DNA from: Xenopus tropicalis
Lineage: Eukaryota; Chordata; Amphibia; Anura; Pipidae
NCBI RefSeq assembly: GCF_000004195.4
Contig: NC_030677.2
Span: 116,151,036-116,215,035, forward strand
Reading direction: 5' to 3'
DNA: 64,000 nt
The first letter of the stretch is position 1. Every line of letters begins with the position of its first letter. The notes under the pieces are model-generated. The model did no database searches, was not told the DNA's origin, and was given only the letters and a program-made list of their open reading frames with translations. A program made the position numbers and the translations under genes. Shown here piece by piece: positions 12,106 through 23,500 of the stretch.

Positions 12106-13156
12106 TATAACATATACCTTTATTTTAACAATAAAACACTTAAATTCCCTATTCTAATTTTAGAAGTGGACTCTCTTTTTTCCTGTAAGTCTTATGTTAC
12201 AGTGAGATGATATGTATAAAATGTTTGAAAAACCACATTAAAAAATTCACATTTTCAAATTCATACAGTTTAGAACCGTTATGCATTCTTTAAAGTACAG
12301 TTGCCAAGGTAATTGAAAATGAACAATACCTTTAGATTTATGTATACAGTAATGTGCTGAAAGAATGTTGATATAACCTATTACTTACTTTATGACCTAG
12401 TATGTCATTTACAGAATAAAGAATCCGCAAGGGAAAACTGACTTAAAATTAAAATTAATAGGCTTTCATGTGAATTTATATTTTACAGGAATACTATGCA
12501 CTCTAAAGCAGTTGCTTGGTATTGGTAAAAGGTAAAAACATCAGCAAAAGTATTTATTGCAATCAGGTCTGTGTACGCAAAATCTTCATTTGCAACTGTG
12601 CAGTAAATTTGAATAATGATTTCTGTCACATAGGTCTGTAGGAAGACCCTGTCTGTCACCAGTACAACTGGAATCTAAATAGGTTATTAGTCATCAGCTT
12701 GAAAAGGGAACTATAATGTTCTGAAAGCTTGCTATGGTTATATTAGTTAGCCAATAAAGGTATCACCTTTATACCACTTTTGTTATTTTTTATTTCAAAA
12801 GGGTTACCCTGTAAACATTTTTGACTGGCTAACACGGCACATCACCTTTTCCTGCATCATTTGTTATGCAAATCCTGTAGAATTCTTTGTGGGATAGTTG
12901 CATCACATTGACTCATGAAGATACTGCAAACAGGACCATAGGATATGGAGGATGGATGATGGTGTCCTTAATGCCCTTTTCCTACAATATGTGCAGACGG
13001 GTAGTTGGCAATATAAAAAACATTAATGATTTCCATATAGATATTAATGCATTAGTGTCAAAACTGACCCTGAGCTGTATCTTCTACTAAATTGGTCAAG
13101 CATAATTAGAAAGTATATTCTCAGCCAATCTACATTCTTATAATCTCACTGATTTA
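12106..13156. other. AT-rich stretch, no gene; possible small repeat near 12,740
   Basis: Between about 12,745 and 12,835 the words TAGTTAGCCAATAAAGG and GACTGGCTAACACGGCAC face each other and look like ends of a small repeat, but I could not define its limits. A 67-codon frame at 12,887-13,090 has no domain. Confidence 0.45.
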
Positions 13157-13204
13157 AGGCCCCCATACACGGGCCGATAGAAGCTGCCGATATCGGTTGA
13201 TATT
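13157..13204. mobile_element. DNA-transposon left-end fragment, cut by the next element
   Basis: TTAAGGCCCCCATACACGGG followed by CCGATAGAAGCTGCCGATAT has the look of a TTAA-type MITE terminus. It is interrupted after 48 bases by the element at 13,205. Its continuation at 13,901 is not certain. Confidence 0.5.
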
Positions 13205-13900
13205 AGGGTTGATTCACTAAGGTGTGATAACGATTATCGCATGCATTTTTTGCGTTAAAATTGACGTGGAAAAAAGTGCGATTCGCTAAAGTATTAGCGC
13301 ATGTGTTAAGTCGCATATCGCGTGTTAAATAGCACACAACTGAATGCATTAATTTTAACGCATTGAATTAATTCTCGCACAGAAATAATACTAACACATG
13401 ATTCACAAACACTTAGGCGCGCTAAATATCGCATTAGTCTGTGCGAAAATTACACCTGCTTGGGGCAGGCGGTATTTATAGAAAAGTACAGTTCATGAGC
13501 TTTTGGCAACACAATAAGGACTTTGCAGTGTGATTTATTCAAGTATGTGTTGGCCCTAGAGTGATGCAGCCTCCGGTTTGCAGGGAAATCGTCATTTTCA
13601 AAAAAAGTAGTTTTACGAACGTAATGGTGTGTATGGCTATTATGGCGTGCGTGCGATAACTAGCACATGTAACTAGCGCGTGCAACAAGTAGCGCACTGC
13701 GTTAATTAGCGCACGTTGTGTCAAATACCGCACGAAAATAGTCTTCGCGACTTACATAACTCAAACAGCATCGCGTCTAAATTAATTCAAATATCCTTTT
13801 AGTGAATCGTGCGTTAAGACGCGAAAAATAAGACGCGATAAAAAATTTAACGCATGCTATAAATAGCTCTTGTTTTATCGCACTTTAGTGAATCAACCCT
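13205..13900. mobile_element. 696-bp Harbinger-like MITE, both ends present
   Basis: It starts AGGGTTGATTCACTAAGGTG and ends ACTTTAGTGAATCAACCCT, an inverted repeat of about 18 bases. ATT flanks both ends (13,202-13,204 and 13,901-13,903), a 3-bp duplication. The interior contains the family core (GTTTGCAGGGAAATCGTCAT near 13,577) and many TTAACGC/GCGATAA words. This is the most complete copy of the family also seen at 0.2, 31.8 and 40.5 kb. It has no transposase frame. Confidence 0.85.
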
Positions 13901-14351
13901 ATTGTCTGTACCAGTTCATGTATATGTACATTTGATTCATAATATTTTTAAATATTAGCTTTTAAAATGGATGTAATGGCTCAAAAAAGAAGATAGCTAA
14001 ACTTTATAGAAGTAGGAGTCATAATAAATTGTACAGGTAATGAGACCTGTCATTCGGATAAGGGATCTCTGTATAATTTGGTTCTCCAACTCTAAACTCT
14101 GTCTACAAAAAATTAAATAAGCACAATAGGATTGTTTTGCCCAATATGGATTCACACAGCTTAGTTACTGTTGACTATACATGGCGCTGAACTCTGAAGT
14201 GTTGAGATATAGTGGCATCTATAAATACACAGGGTGTAAAAATGAATCCAATAAAGAGATATAAAATAAAGTTACATTGGGACTAATATGTTATTTAATA
14301 TTTGCAACATTTGAACTGTGTAACATTTTTATTTTTAACATAGAATTATTT
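13901..14351. mobile_element. AT-rich DNA with a CAGGTA-MITE left-end fragment at 14,034-14,150
   Basis: ACAGGTAATGAGACCTGTCA, GGATAAGGGATCTCTG and CACAATAGGATTGTTTTGCC follow the order of the 7.05-kb MITE. The right end is missing. The remaining bases are plain AT-rich DNA. Confidence 0.65.
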
Positions 14352-14691
14352 TTAAAGAGATACTGACCAGAAATTAAACCTTTTTTTTTTTTTATAATTT
14401 TGCCATAAAAGTATTTGCCTGATGCTTTTACATTCCCTATCTGATCCCCATGTTTCTCTATGAGGGGGCGGCCATATTTGTGCAGCAGGAGGCCGTTAGC
14501 ATTAGAAGCTATAACTGACAGGCTGTGGAGGGATAGTCAGGTTGGCAAAACAGTCTAGTTTAGGAACTTCAAGTAACAATTACTCACAAATGCAGCCCTA
14601 TCAGTGAAAAATGATCAACTTGACCTATAGGTAACTTTTTATGTAGATTCATATTTTAAAAAGTAGTTTTTTCATGTCAGTATCACTTTAA
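14352..14691. mobile_element. 340-bp T2/Kolobok-type MITE
   Basis: TTAAAGAGATACTGACCAG at the left is mirrored by GTCAGTATCACTTTAA at the right. The outer TTAA on each side fits the TTAA target preference of the T2 (Kolobok) group that is abundant in Xenopus. The interior includes GGGGGCGGCCATATTTGTGC. It is non-coding. Confidence 0.85.
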
Positions 14692-15399
14692 ACCAAAAGA
14701 ATTCAGTGTTATTCAGTGTAGGCCCTGCAATTTCATGGCATTGCAAGCTTCTACCTCACCTACCATAAAAATCCTTCTGCATCCAAAAATGTACTGTATA
14801 GAAATACAAATAAAACCCAAGAACGGTTAAAAGCAATGTGTGGAATATGAGTAGATGTTTTTAGAGTATATATTTTTTTCCTTGAAGAAAAGGAGAATCT
14901 TAATATTCTGTATCTGTCCTCACACTGGCTCTTACAAAAGCTTGTCAAGTAGGCCACAAATCATTATACAATTAAGAATGCTAATCTATAATTAAGAAAT
15001 TCATCAGTGTGTCTTGCTTTGATTTCATGACCCCTTAAGAACTGTAGGTCAGTTTGTGTGACTGTGCAGAATAATAATTTACAATTGCATCACAACAGTG
15101 AATAAGAAGCTAAGCTAAGCGAATTGAGTATTTTATTTAGTAGTATGCAAGATGCAGATATGCAGGGAGACATTGGCTGCCTATTTGGCTTTTCAAGATT
15201 GCAAAAACAGCCAGTTGACCCAGTATTTTTACTGATGCCATGCTACAGCATGCCACGCTAAGTGATATTTATATATATGGCCAGTTTAAGTTATTAGGCT
15301 TCATTATTTCATGTTATAGGTTAAGGCAGAAAACAACATACAAGTGTAATGTAAAAACTAGAAAGAGAAGTTTGAGAATAAACTTCATGTTGGTCACTG
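14692..15399. other. Stretch without recognised features
   Basis: AT-rich DNA. No supported gene, tandem repeat or TIR pair. A 65-codon minus-strand frame has no motif. Confidence 0.5.
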
Positions 15400-15677
15400 A
15401 ATGATATTTGATTGGCTGTTGTTGGCTTCACTCAGTTTTTCTAACCTTGGACCACAGTTACTGTAGCTTGGCTTGGCTGGGTGGCATAGATTGCATCTTC
15501 AAAAAAAAAAAAAAGTACCCTCCTACCTCTTCTAAAACCCCCTGTCTTTCCAATACCTGCATCTATGAGAGGCTACCTGATTTCTCACTTCTGTTAGCAC
15601 CTCCTGTTTTATAAGAAGAAGAAGGTTGAGAGTTAAATTACAGATTCTTTCCACATCTGTCTTGTTAGGATGGTTTT

Positions 15678-16163
15678 ACATAGTTACATAGTTACATAGG
15701 GTTGAAAAAAGACCATCAAATTCAAGCCTTCTAAGTAAACCCAGCACACACAACTTATACTTACCAATTTATACCAACACATACGTAACAATATGTACAA
15801 ATATTAATACTAACTGTAGATATCAGTATCACAATAGCCTTGGATATTATGCTTTTTGAAGAACTCATCCAGGCCCCTCTTAAAGGCATTAACAGAATCT
15901 ACAGAATCCATTTCCACATCACTAGGAAGGGCATTCCACAACCTCACTGCCCTCACCGTGAAAAACCACCTACGCTGCTTCATAAGCAGCTCCGTTCCTC
16001 TAATCTAAAGGGGTGGCCTCTGGTGCATGGATTGTTTTTATGGGCAAAAAGAACACCTGCCTATAATCCCCTCCAATGTATTTGTACAGAGTAATCATGT
16101 CCCCTTGAAAGCGCCTCTTTTCCAGAGAAAACAACCCCAACCTCGACAATCTAACCTCATAGC
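15678..16163 (-). mobile_element. CR1-like LINE 3' end, minus strand
   Basis: Read on the minus strand, the sequence gives the C-terminal LINE polyprotein signature [20 protein letters not shown] and [11 protein letters not shown] (16,000-16,150), then the C-terminal tail and a 3' UTR ending in repeats of CTATGTAA (plus strand TTACATAGTTACATAG at 15,678-15,697). The 5' part is missing: the TTAAAGG of the next MITE starts at 16,164. Same family as 33,761-34,049, 45,983-46,489 and 31,056-31,117. The clade name CR1-like is from the SLEKR motif; not verified by search. Confidence 0.82.
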
Positions 16164-16535
16164 TTAAAGGAGAAGGAAAGGCAAAGTCACTTGGGTGTGC
16201 CAAAATGTTAGACACCCCCAAGTGACTTTAATCGCTTACCTTGTACCCCGGGCTGGTGCCCCTGTTAGGAGAAAACAGCACCAGCCCGGGGTACCTGTAG
16301 CGAGTGATTCCTCCTTCCTACTTGCGCTGCTGCTGATTTTCCGGGACAGGCGCATGCGACTTCTCTGTTAAAGTTAGGCTTTTCACTCTACTGCACATGC
16401 GCACGCAGCAAACCAGGAAGGAGGAAGCGCCGGCAGCTACCCCGGGCTGGTGCTGTTCTCTCTGAACAGGGGCACCAGCCTGGGGTAAAAGGTAAGCGAT
16501 TGAAGTCACTTGGGGGTGCCTAACATTTTGGCTCC
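16164..16535. mobile_element. T2/Kolobok-type MITE, right end lost
   Basis: TTAAAGGAGAAGGAAAGGCA matches the TTAAAGGRRR T2 terminus. The two inner arms pair over ACAGCACCAGCCCGGGGTAC and CCCCGGGCTGGTGCTGTTCT, and the outer pair is CACCCCCAAGTGACTT / AAGTCACTTGGGGGTGCC. The right terminal TTAA is not seen, so the right tip is truncated near 16,535. Locally GC-rich. Confidence 0.82.
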
Positions 16536-16750
16536 GTTTTTTCAAAATGTTGAATTATTGTCACCCAGTGACTAACTCTGCAAAGTTTGCGGACCTGGTG
16601 TAAATAGTATAAGAATGGCAGCATTTTAAATTTAAACAAAAAAAAAAAAAAAAAGATTAAATTTGATTGGCTGTTGGTAGCTCCACCCACTTTTTCAAAC
16701 CTAAAAATGAAGTCTCCTAGTGACCAACTGGGAAGAGTTTGGGTATCCTG

Positions 16751-16961
16751 TATGTATATATGTATGTATAACTTTATTTATAAAGCGCTACTTATGTACA
16801 CAGCGCTGTACAGTAAAATACATTAATATAAACAGGGGTATATAAATAAATACAAAGTATTACAATAAGCACAAATAAATAAAAGATACAATTGTATTAA
16901 GATAAGAGTCAAAGACACAAGAGGATGGAGGTCCCTTCCCCGTAGAGCTTACAATCTATAT
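16751..16961 (-). mobile_element. L2-like LINE/SINE 3' tail, minus strand
   Basis: The complement contains AGATTGTAAGCTCTACGGGG, CAGGGACCTCCATCCTCTTG and CTTTATAAATAAAGTTATAC followed by (ATAC)n. It is nearly the same as the plus-strand copy at 26,028-26,240 and related to the tail of the LINE ending at 36,745. About 210 bp of 3' end only. Confidence 0.85.
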
Positions 16962-17500
16962 GTATCCTGGTGTTAATAGTCTGTGAGAATGGCAGCAGGT
17001 TGAATTTCCCCATTGAAAGTCAACAGGTAAAATATGATTGGCTGTTGGTGGCTCCACCCAGTTTTTCTAACCTCAAACCACAGTTACCCAGTGTCTAACT
17101 CTGCAAAGTTGGTGTTATTACTGTGTGAATGGCAGCATGACCCCATGACTATGTGATTCAAGTTTGGTGAGTGTTGCCTCAAAGCTGTAAGATTGACAGC
17201 AGTTTAAATTTCCCCATTAAAGTCAATTGGTGAAATTTGATTGGCTGGTGTTGGGTCACTTTGGGTTATCCAACAAATGTCACTGTTTCATTCAGGCTGA
17301 CCCCATGGTTATGTTATTCAAGTTTGGGGAGTATAGCTTCAAAGCTGTCAGAGTGGCAGCAGTTTGAAAATCTTCCCTATCAAAGTAAATGGAAAAATGG
17401 GGTGTTTGGAGCAGCTCCACAAAAAGATGGGGGGCAGGATCACTTAGCAAAGCACAAGCAACTTGCTCTGCTATAGGATGAAGAAGTGTGGAGAGTCAGG

Positions 17501-18339
17501 GTGTTGTACCCCTAACACTCTAGGAGGAATAACTTTTAGAAAATGGGGGGCTAAGAATAAGACAAAAAAGCAAAAGAAGAATAAGCTAGTATGGGAAGAA
17601 GAATAAGTAGGTTGGGCTATGTATTATGTATTATGTTCATTTCTAATTGTTTGCTAATTAGTTTCATATGAACTTTTTCCCTTGGGGTTGGTTGTGCTTT
17701 CTGTGCATTTGGATTGTTTTGTTGTCCGAGTACAGTGTTACAAAAAGCTTGGGTACATCATGCCCTCTGGAACCATACCTGAAATCAAATGATAATTCTG
17801 TATCTACAGAGAAACATCATCTGTTTGCAAAGACTTACGTGTACCTACTGATGTGTATCTAGATGCATATGGCTAATGTTTGTGTTGGGTTTTAATGCAT
17901 ATGAATAAGTCTCATGTCATGCTTGTATGCATTTCCCTGCAATATAGATTGCCCCATACTGTTATTTGTTCCCCTTCATGGAATTCATAAAATTGAATAG
18001 TAGCATGAATCTTTCTTCTTTTATGGGAGAAATTTAACTCTTGTTGTGCAGGTTAAAATATAAAGGGTATCTATCTGGGGACCTGTCATTAATTCCTTAC
18101 ATTGGGTTAAAATGATAGAGAGGACAGAACAGACAGAGAGGACAGAGATAAATCTGATCATTGGGTGCTCCTTGCTCCATTCAACCTCATTTACAAATCA
18201 CACAGGTGCAGGTTTTGGGGCCCTTCCTGTGACTGAGCACCTGTGCCCAAATGATTAGCTTCTGCTTTGCACCTTGCGCTAAATGAGGTGCAGAGCCCAG
18301 TGCTGACATACTGCAACATTACTGGTGTTATTTAAATCA
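17501..18339. other. Stretch without recognised features
   Basis: No supported gene or repeat. A 64-codon frame at 17,668-17,862 has a hydrophobic N-terminus but no other support. Confidence 0.5.
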
Positions 18340-18401
18340 ACATTGGTGTTATTTGACTAGAGAAAATCTGGTGTAATTCCTATAGCTGAAAAGATTACAA
18401 T

Positions 18402-18581
18402 TAGTGACGAGGTAATATGTCCTGAAAAATTTGCGAAACGTGAAAAAACTGACTCGCGCAATTGTCACACTGCAAACTTTTCCGTTGTCAATATTTCCGC
18501 TCTTTTCACGACACAGTCTGCGAATGGTGAAACGCGGAAATTCTGCGCGAATCCATGCCTGAATAATTTCGCTCATCACTA
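18402..18581. mobile_element. 180-bp hAT MITE (TAGTGATGAG family) with 8-bp TSD
   Basis: ATTACAAT lies directly on both sides (18,394-18,401 and 18,582-18,589). The termini TAGTGACGAG and CTCATCACTA are inverted. The right subterminal ATCCATGCCTGAATAATTTC is the family signature. An 8-bp duplication assigns the family to hAT, which also classifies the copies at 3.7, 21.2, 26.6, 38.7 and 46.85 kb. Confidence 0.88.
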
Positions 18582-19190
18582 ATTACAATCTCAGCCTGGC
18601 AATTATAGGCCAATACATTTGACATATGTGGTGGGCAAGTTATTTGAAGGTTTTTTAAGGGATCACATTCAAAATTATTTTATGGAGAATGGCATTATGA
18701 GCAGTAATCAGCATGGCTTTATGAAGGGCAGACAAATTTGATTGCTTTTTATTATGAGGTTAGTAAGAAACTGGACATTGTGGGTGCAGTAGAGGTGATC
18801 TATTTGGACTTTGCCAAAGCATTTGATACAATGCCCCACAAACAACTGTTTGCTAAACTATGCTCAGTTGGTCTTAGTAAAGATGTTTATAGATAGATAG
18901 GAAACTGGCAGCAGCATTGTGAACAGAGGGTGGTTGTTAATGGTACTTTCTTTACTTGGAGTTTTGTTCATAGTGGGATCCCGCAGGGTTCTGGGCTGGG
19001 TCCACTTTTATTTAACTTATTAATGATTTAGAGGAGTTTATTGGAAGTAATGCCTGTGTTTTCAGATGACACTAAACTATGCAGCCCTCATAATTCCATG
19101 CAGGATGTGGCAATTTGGGGGGTTAGGTGGCAGATGAGAATCAATATTGATAAATTTAAGGCCATGCACCTGGGATGCAAAGCCACTTAT

Positions 19191-19896
19191 TGTAAGGCTC
19201 CGCTGGGGTTCAAACATGGTTGCTGGCTGCTCTCCCTATCTTTGCAAAGGGGAAGAAGCACTCCAGTCTGTCGGCAATGCCTTTAAATCATTTATTTGCA
19301 GAAATGGACAAACAGCAAAGAAAAGATACATGGAAAAAAAGCCTTGGGAGAGGCTGTGGAAGTCAAGCACCCTCTGAGAACATGTATTTAAGTGGTGTGC
19401 TGAAGATTTTTGTTTAGGCTCTCCCTAAACACTGGTCTAGGATAGCAGCCAGCAAATGCTCATTTCCCATTCATGCTCCTTTTGATTGGGATCCCTGGCC
19501 TAATTTATATATTAGTTTACATAGGGCAGGGTCAGCCTTTCTGTGCCTGAGCATTGGCCTATACATGAGCACTGAGGCTTGCCCTAAGCTCTTGTTGCCT
19601 ATCCTGACATTCTTTTAAGACCATAGCTTGTCCCTAGCTTGGGTCCTGCTCTCCCTCTGCATCTCAATCTGCTACTGTTTTTGTTTCTATTCCTGTTATG
19701 TTCTGTTCCTGTTCTATACTTGTTTATTGCTCCAATCCTTGCTCCAGAGTCTTCGCCCACTCTGTCCTGTCATAGTCTACTCTTGTACTGTCCTGCTCTC
19801 CCAGAATCACCCTGCATACTCCTTCCTGATCCTGGAGCTTCACCCTCCTCACCCTGTTACTGCTTTCCTGTCTCTCCTTTTAGTACCAATCTGACA
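19191..19896 (+). mobile_element. Solo LTR, 706 bp, with 5-bp TSD
   Basis: The segment begins TGTAAGGCTCCGCTGGGG and ends CCAATCTGACA, so it has TG...CA termini. CTTAT precedes it (19,186-19,190) and follows it (19,897-19,901). Removing it rejoins the interrupted LINE frame. No internal retroviral-type genes are present, as expected after recombination between two LTRs. The 3' half is pyrimidine-rich (19,620-19,880), giving misleading open frames of 88-98 codons. Strand is inferred only from the TG...CA ends. I cannot name the LTR family. Confidence 0.82.
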
Positions 19897-19949
19897 CTTA
19901 TACCCTTAATGGAATTGCACAAGGCAAAACCATAATGAAGAAGAAACTT

Positions 19950-20137
19950 GGGGATATATTTATCATGCTGTGTAAAAAGTAGAGTAAAGCATTACTGGTG
20001 ATCTTACCCAGAGCAACCAATCAGCAATTATATTTTAACAGTTAGAAAATCAAATCAAAGCATCTGATTGGCTGTTATATACAACATCACCGATGATGTT
20101 TTACTCCACTTTTTACACAGCATGATAAATATACCCC
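19950..20137. mobile_element. 188-bp fold-back MITE inside the LINE
   Basis: GGGATATATTTATCATGCTG and GTGTAAAAAGTAGAGTAAA are mirrored by TTTACTCCACTTTTTACACA and GCATGATAAATATACCCC at the right. CTTGG appears at both junctions. The exact boundary is ambiguous by two or three bases because of the G/C runs. Excision restores the LINE codons for K-L-G-V-L-V in frame. Short open frames on both strands here are by-products of the palindrome. Confidence 0.85.
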
Positions 20138-20540
20138 TTGGAGTCCTTGTAGATAATAAACTTTGCTGTAGCAAGCTATGCCAAGCAGCATCTGCAATGG
20201 CAAACAAACTTTTGAGCTGTATTAAAATTCCGATAAGGAGGGTCAGTTTTAATATTTGGAAAAGTTTTTTATAGTGAGAACTGATACTGGCAGATAAATT
20301 AGATAGCTTCAAGAAGGGTTTGGATGGCTTTTAATTGAGGAAATACAGTGTTATTGAAAATAGCCCTTAGTACAAGTTAATCGAGGGACTGGTCTGATTT
20401 TTTGCCTATCTGACGCAAATTAGTACATTTTTTTCCTATCTAATGCAAATGGGAGAGGCTTCAGAAGGGGTGTTTGCCTTCCTCTGGATCAACTAGCAGT
20501 TAGACAGGTTTAATATAGATATAATATACAGTTTAGTCAT

Positions 20541-23500
20541 TTCCCTATGAGACCAAACTGTAAATTATATCCTTATAAATGGTGCTCAGTGATGTCATCA
20601 GTTATAATTGGAGCTTAGTGATGTAATTTCTGCTACATGACTAACTAAAACTTGTATATTATAATAAATAAAGTACCCCCTATTGTAAAATATGAGGATA
20701 TTAGAAGTCACCTCAGAGTTCCATGACCTGTATAAAAGCACTTGGCCTTTTGCTACCTAACTCCTCCTGAGTTTTTGCATCGGTGTAGTTGGATGATGAA
20801 TAATATGTTATGTACATACTTAAGACACAGCTATTATAAACATGTACAACTTTTTAAATGAGACAAAAAAATGACTGCATTCCTGTTGAAGCTGCTGCTG
20901 CTTGTGAGCCTTTATTCTTGATAGTCCAAGTTCTTTTTCCATAGCTTTTCATTCCAGTTAGTGTGGCTTGAGAACCGGCTCCTTATTTTTTGAGCTACCA
21001 GATTCTCCTTTCCTACTATGATAATGTTTTTTTTTTATTCTTTACCTCTTTACATTGCATTTAACTTTTAATATCAGGTAGTTCAGGAACCTGCTATGAA
21101 TCATTCTCTTTCAGATATAGTAATAACTAATAAAATAATACTGAACTCATTTCAAGCATTTGCATGGGTGAACATTTATGGAATAGTGATCAGTAGCGGG
21201 AAAATTTGTGAAAATGCGAAAAAATGTGTGAAACGCAGCTATTACGCAACTTTTTTGACAAACTTTTTTAGACGTGACCGCAACTTTTTCCTCACTCGCC
21301 AAATTTTTTTTGCCAATGGGGAATTGAGAATTTGAATTTGAGGTTATGTTGCAGTGACAACTCTATCAGGGAGTAATTAAGACACTAAAGGGCTGATTGA
21401 TCAACATCAAGTGGTTTTAGAGTTTTTTGAATCCATGAAAATACTCATTTCATTAAAACCAAAAATGTCTAGTCATTCAATAAAGATCCGAATTGTAAAA
21501 GCACAAAGGAATTAAAATGTGAAACTAAAATGAAAAGAACATAAAAACTTCAAATTTTTGTTTTCCTAACCATTTTTGTGTGTTTACAAATGAAATAAAA
21601 CCTTAAAAACTCTAAAACTACAAATAAAATAAAGATTTTTACAATTTGCCTAGGACTACTCTACTGATTTCTTCATGACCTTGACAGCTTTCAGCTAGTG
21701 TAGATTTGTAATTTTTCCTTTTTTTTAAGAGTTTTTGTGTAATTAGAAAAATCTCCAGTTTTTAATGCTAAAAACCATGATTCCTGAAAGCAAAATATCT
21801 GAAAGCTAGCAAATGGAGCAGATTAGTGTAGTTTTAGAGGTTTTTTCTACCACGAATAAACTCACAAATTAAAAAAGCACAAATAGTTTAAAATCACAAC
21901 CAAACCTGCACCCCCCCCCCCCACGGACGCAGAAATGCATAAAAAATGTGAATACCTTCAATCATAAACTTTAGATCACTTAAATAGCACAAATAGGGCC
22001 CCCCCATTCACAAAATTAGCAAAAAATCAGCAAAACACAGTTGTTGCACAATTTTTTTTGTCGCATGCGTTTTTTTTCCCTGTAACCGCGCCCATTTTGA
22101 TGTGACCCAAACGTCCATTTTAACGCACTATTTATTAAATGTAAAAACCACGAAAAGTACTAATAGAAATCTTTGCCATCTAAAAGCTGCCATGATCAAT
22201 GGGGAGCTGTCCTAGGCAAATCATAACAATCTTTATTTTCCATATTTTTTTCTCATTTGCTAGTGCATACACATTCTTACAAAAACAAGTATTTTTAGGT
22301 TTTTATATTCTTATTCAGATTCTTTGTGCATTTTTTCATTTTTATATTGGATTTTTTAACAAATGAGTAGATATTTGTGGTTTTTAAAAAACAGAGTTTA
22401 GGTTGAAAAGAAACTCTCTAACATTACACAAATAAAGTAAAATTGTATTTTCACATACTTAAAAACAAAAGGGAGAAGGAATATATTTAAAATGCTGCTT
22501 GATAATAATGAGTGAAACTGCTCCTCAACTGAAAAATTTGCAAAACTGCAGAAAAAGTTGCAAGTAAACAGAAAGGCTAATTTACATGGCAGTTAATGCG
22601 TTTTTATCAAAAAAGTAAATTGGCTTCAATTATATTTTGTGTATATATTTGCTTTTTTTTTTTTTACATATTTATCCAGAGATATGTTAGTTCCTGTACT
22701 TTAAAATGTCTAATTAGTTTGACCTCAGTTCTGCATGTTGAAGTTCAAAGAATTTTTATTTAGCGTTGATCAAAAGAGTAAATCAGTGCCATATTTTTGA
22801 CAGTTTGATTGCTAAAAAGACAAGCTATTTAAGAACTGCATCCTCAAAATTCTTTTTAAGCATTAATAAACTGTAACCATAATAAAATATTTCCAAGAAA
22901 TATTTACTTGCTAGGCATCTAAAATCCATGTAAATAAACTCTAGTGACAAGGCCATTCATTTTATGTGTTACAAAAATGCCATATTCAAAACAGTTCATG
23001 CATCCCTCAAAAACATATATATATCTGTTGAGTAGGAGTCATTACAATAGCCAATTCACTTAATTAAAAAAGATCATACATAAATTATGTGCAAAAATCT
23101 GCACCTGGATAATGCAGGTCTGTGGTGGTTGCCTATATGCTATATGGAAGTGATGTGGGTGCTTCATACAATACTCCTCTTGGGACTGTCCACAAAATGT
23201 CACAATAATTGCTTTTGTGCACACATCTTATTGATGACACATACCTGAGGCATGGTTATTTGGTTGGCCCTTCTCATTGTGCAGGAGTATTGTTGCCTAT
23301 ACTGGTTATTGTCCTTTCTGCATATGGATATTGTGCTGAAGTTTTCTATGTTCATCTTTTCCACGTTGTATTTATACAAAACACTTTATTTCTCTGTAAT
23401 TAAATAGTTCCAGGGCATGTTGTGCTTGTCTGTGCTAAATGATTTATACTATGATCATAATACACAAATCCACAGTGTTGATTACATTTATACATCAATT

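Larger units (their letters stand above)
15400..17500. repeat. Diverged tandem repeat, about 160-200 bp period, with three nested insertions
   Basis: The phrase TTTGATTGGCTGTTGG (or close variants) followed by CTCCACCCAGTTTTTCTAACC-like sequence recurs near 15,408, 16,663, 17,034 and 17,236, and TGACCCCATG near 17,139 and 17,299. After subtracting the inserted LINE and MITE pieces (15,678-16,535 and 16,751-16,961), the spacing is near 160-200 bp. This is an old dispersed tandem family, not coding. Confidence 0.65.
18340..20540 (+). pseudogene. Decayed CR1-like LINE (reverse transcriptase), split by three insertions
   Basis: Fragments of a LINE reverse transcriptase run in order on the plus strand. 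GNYRPIHLTYVVGKLFEGFL is encoded just after 18,606. The catalytic motif A DFAKAFD is at 18,807-18,827. GIPQGSGLGP is at 18,975-19,004. The catalytic box reads FSDD at 19,059-19,070, with Ser in place of the usual Ala of (F/Y)ADD. The C-terminal part resumes after the inserted LTR with TLNGIAQGKTIMKKKLG (19,902-19,951) and continues after a MITE with VLVDNKLCCSK, then LDSFKKGLDGF (near 20,300). Stops and frame changes are present (for example a stop after 18,738), so it is inactive. The endonuclease end is missing. Inserted elements are listed separately at 18,402, 19,191 and 19,950. Confidence 0.88.

Noticed and set aside
18402..18581. Regarding this segment as part of the LINE
   Set aside because: The 8-bp direct repeat and inverted ends show it is a separate insertion.
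19195..19225. Possible tRNA B-box (GGGTTCAAAC near 19,206)
   Set aside because: No A-box or cloverleaf could be formed around it, and it lies at the start of the solo LTR.
19628..19935. Leucine-rich frames of 88 and 98 codons resembling membrane proteins
   Set aside because: They lie in the pyrimidine-rich part of a solo LTR with a clear TSD and cross its end into the LINE.
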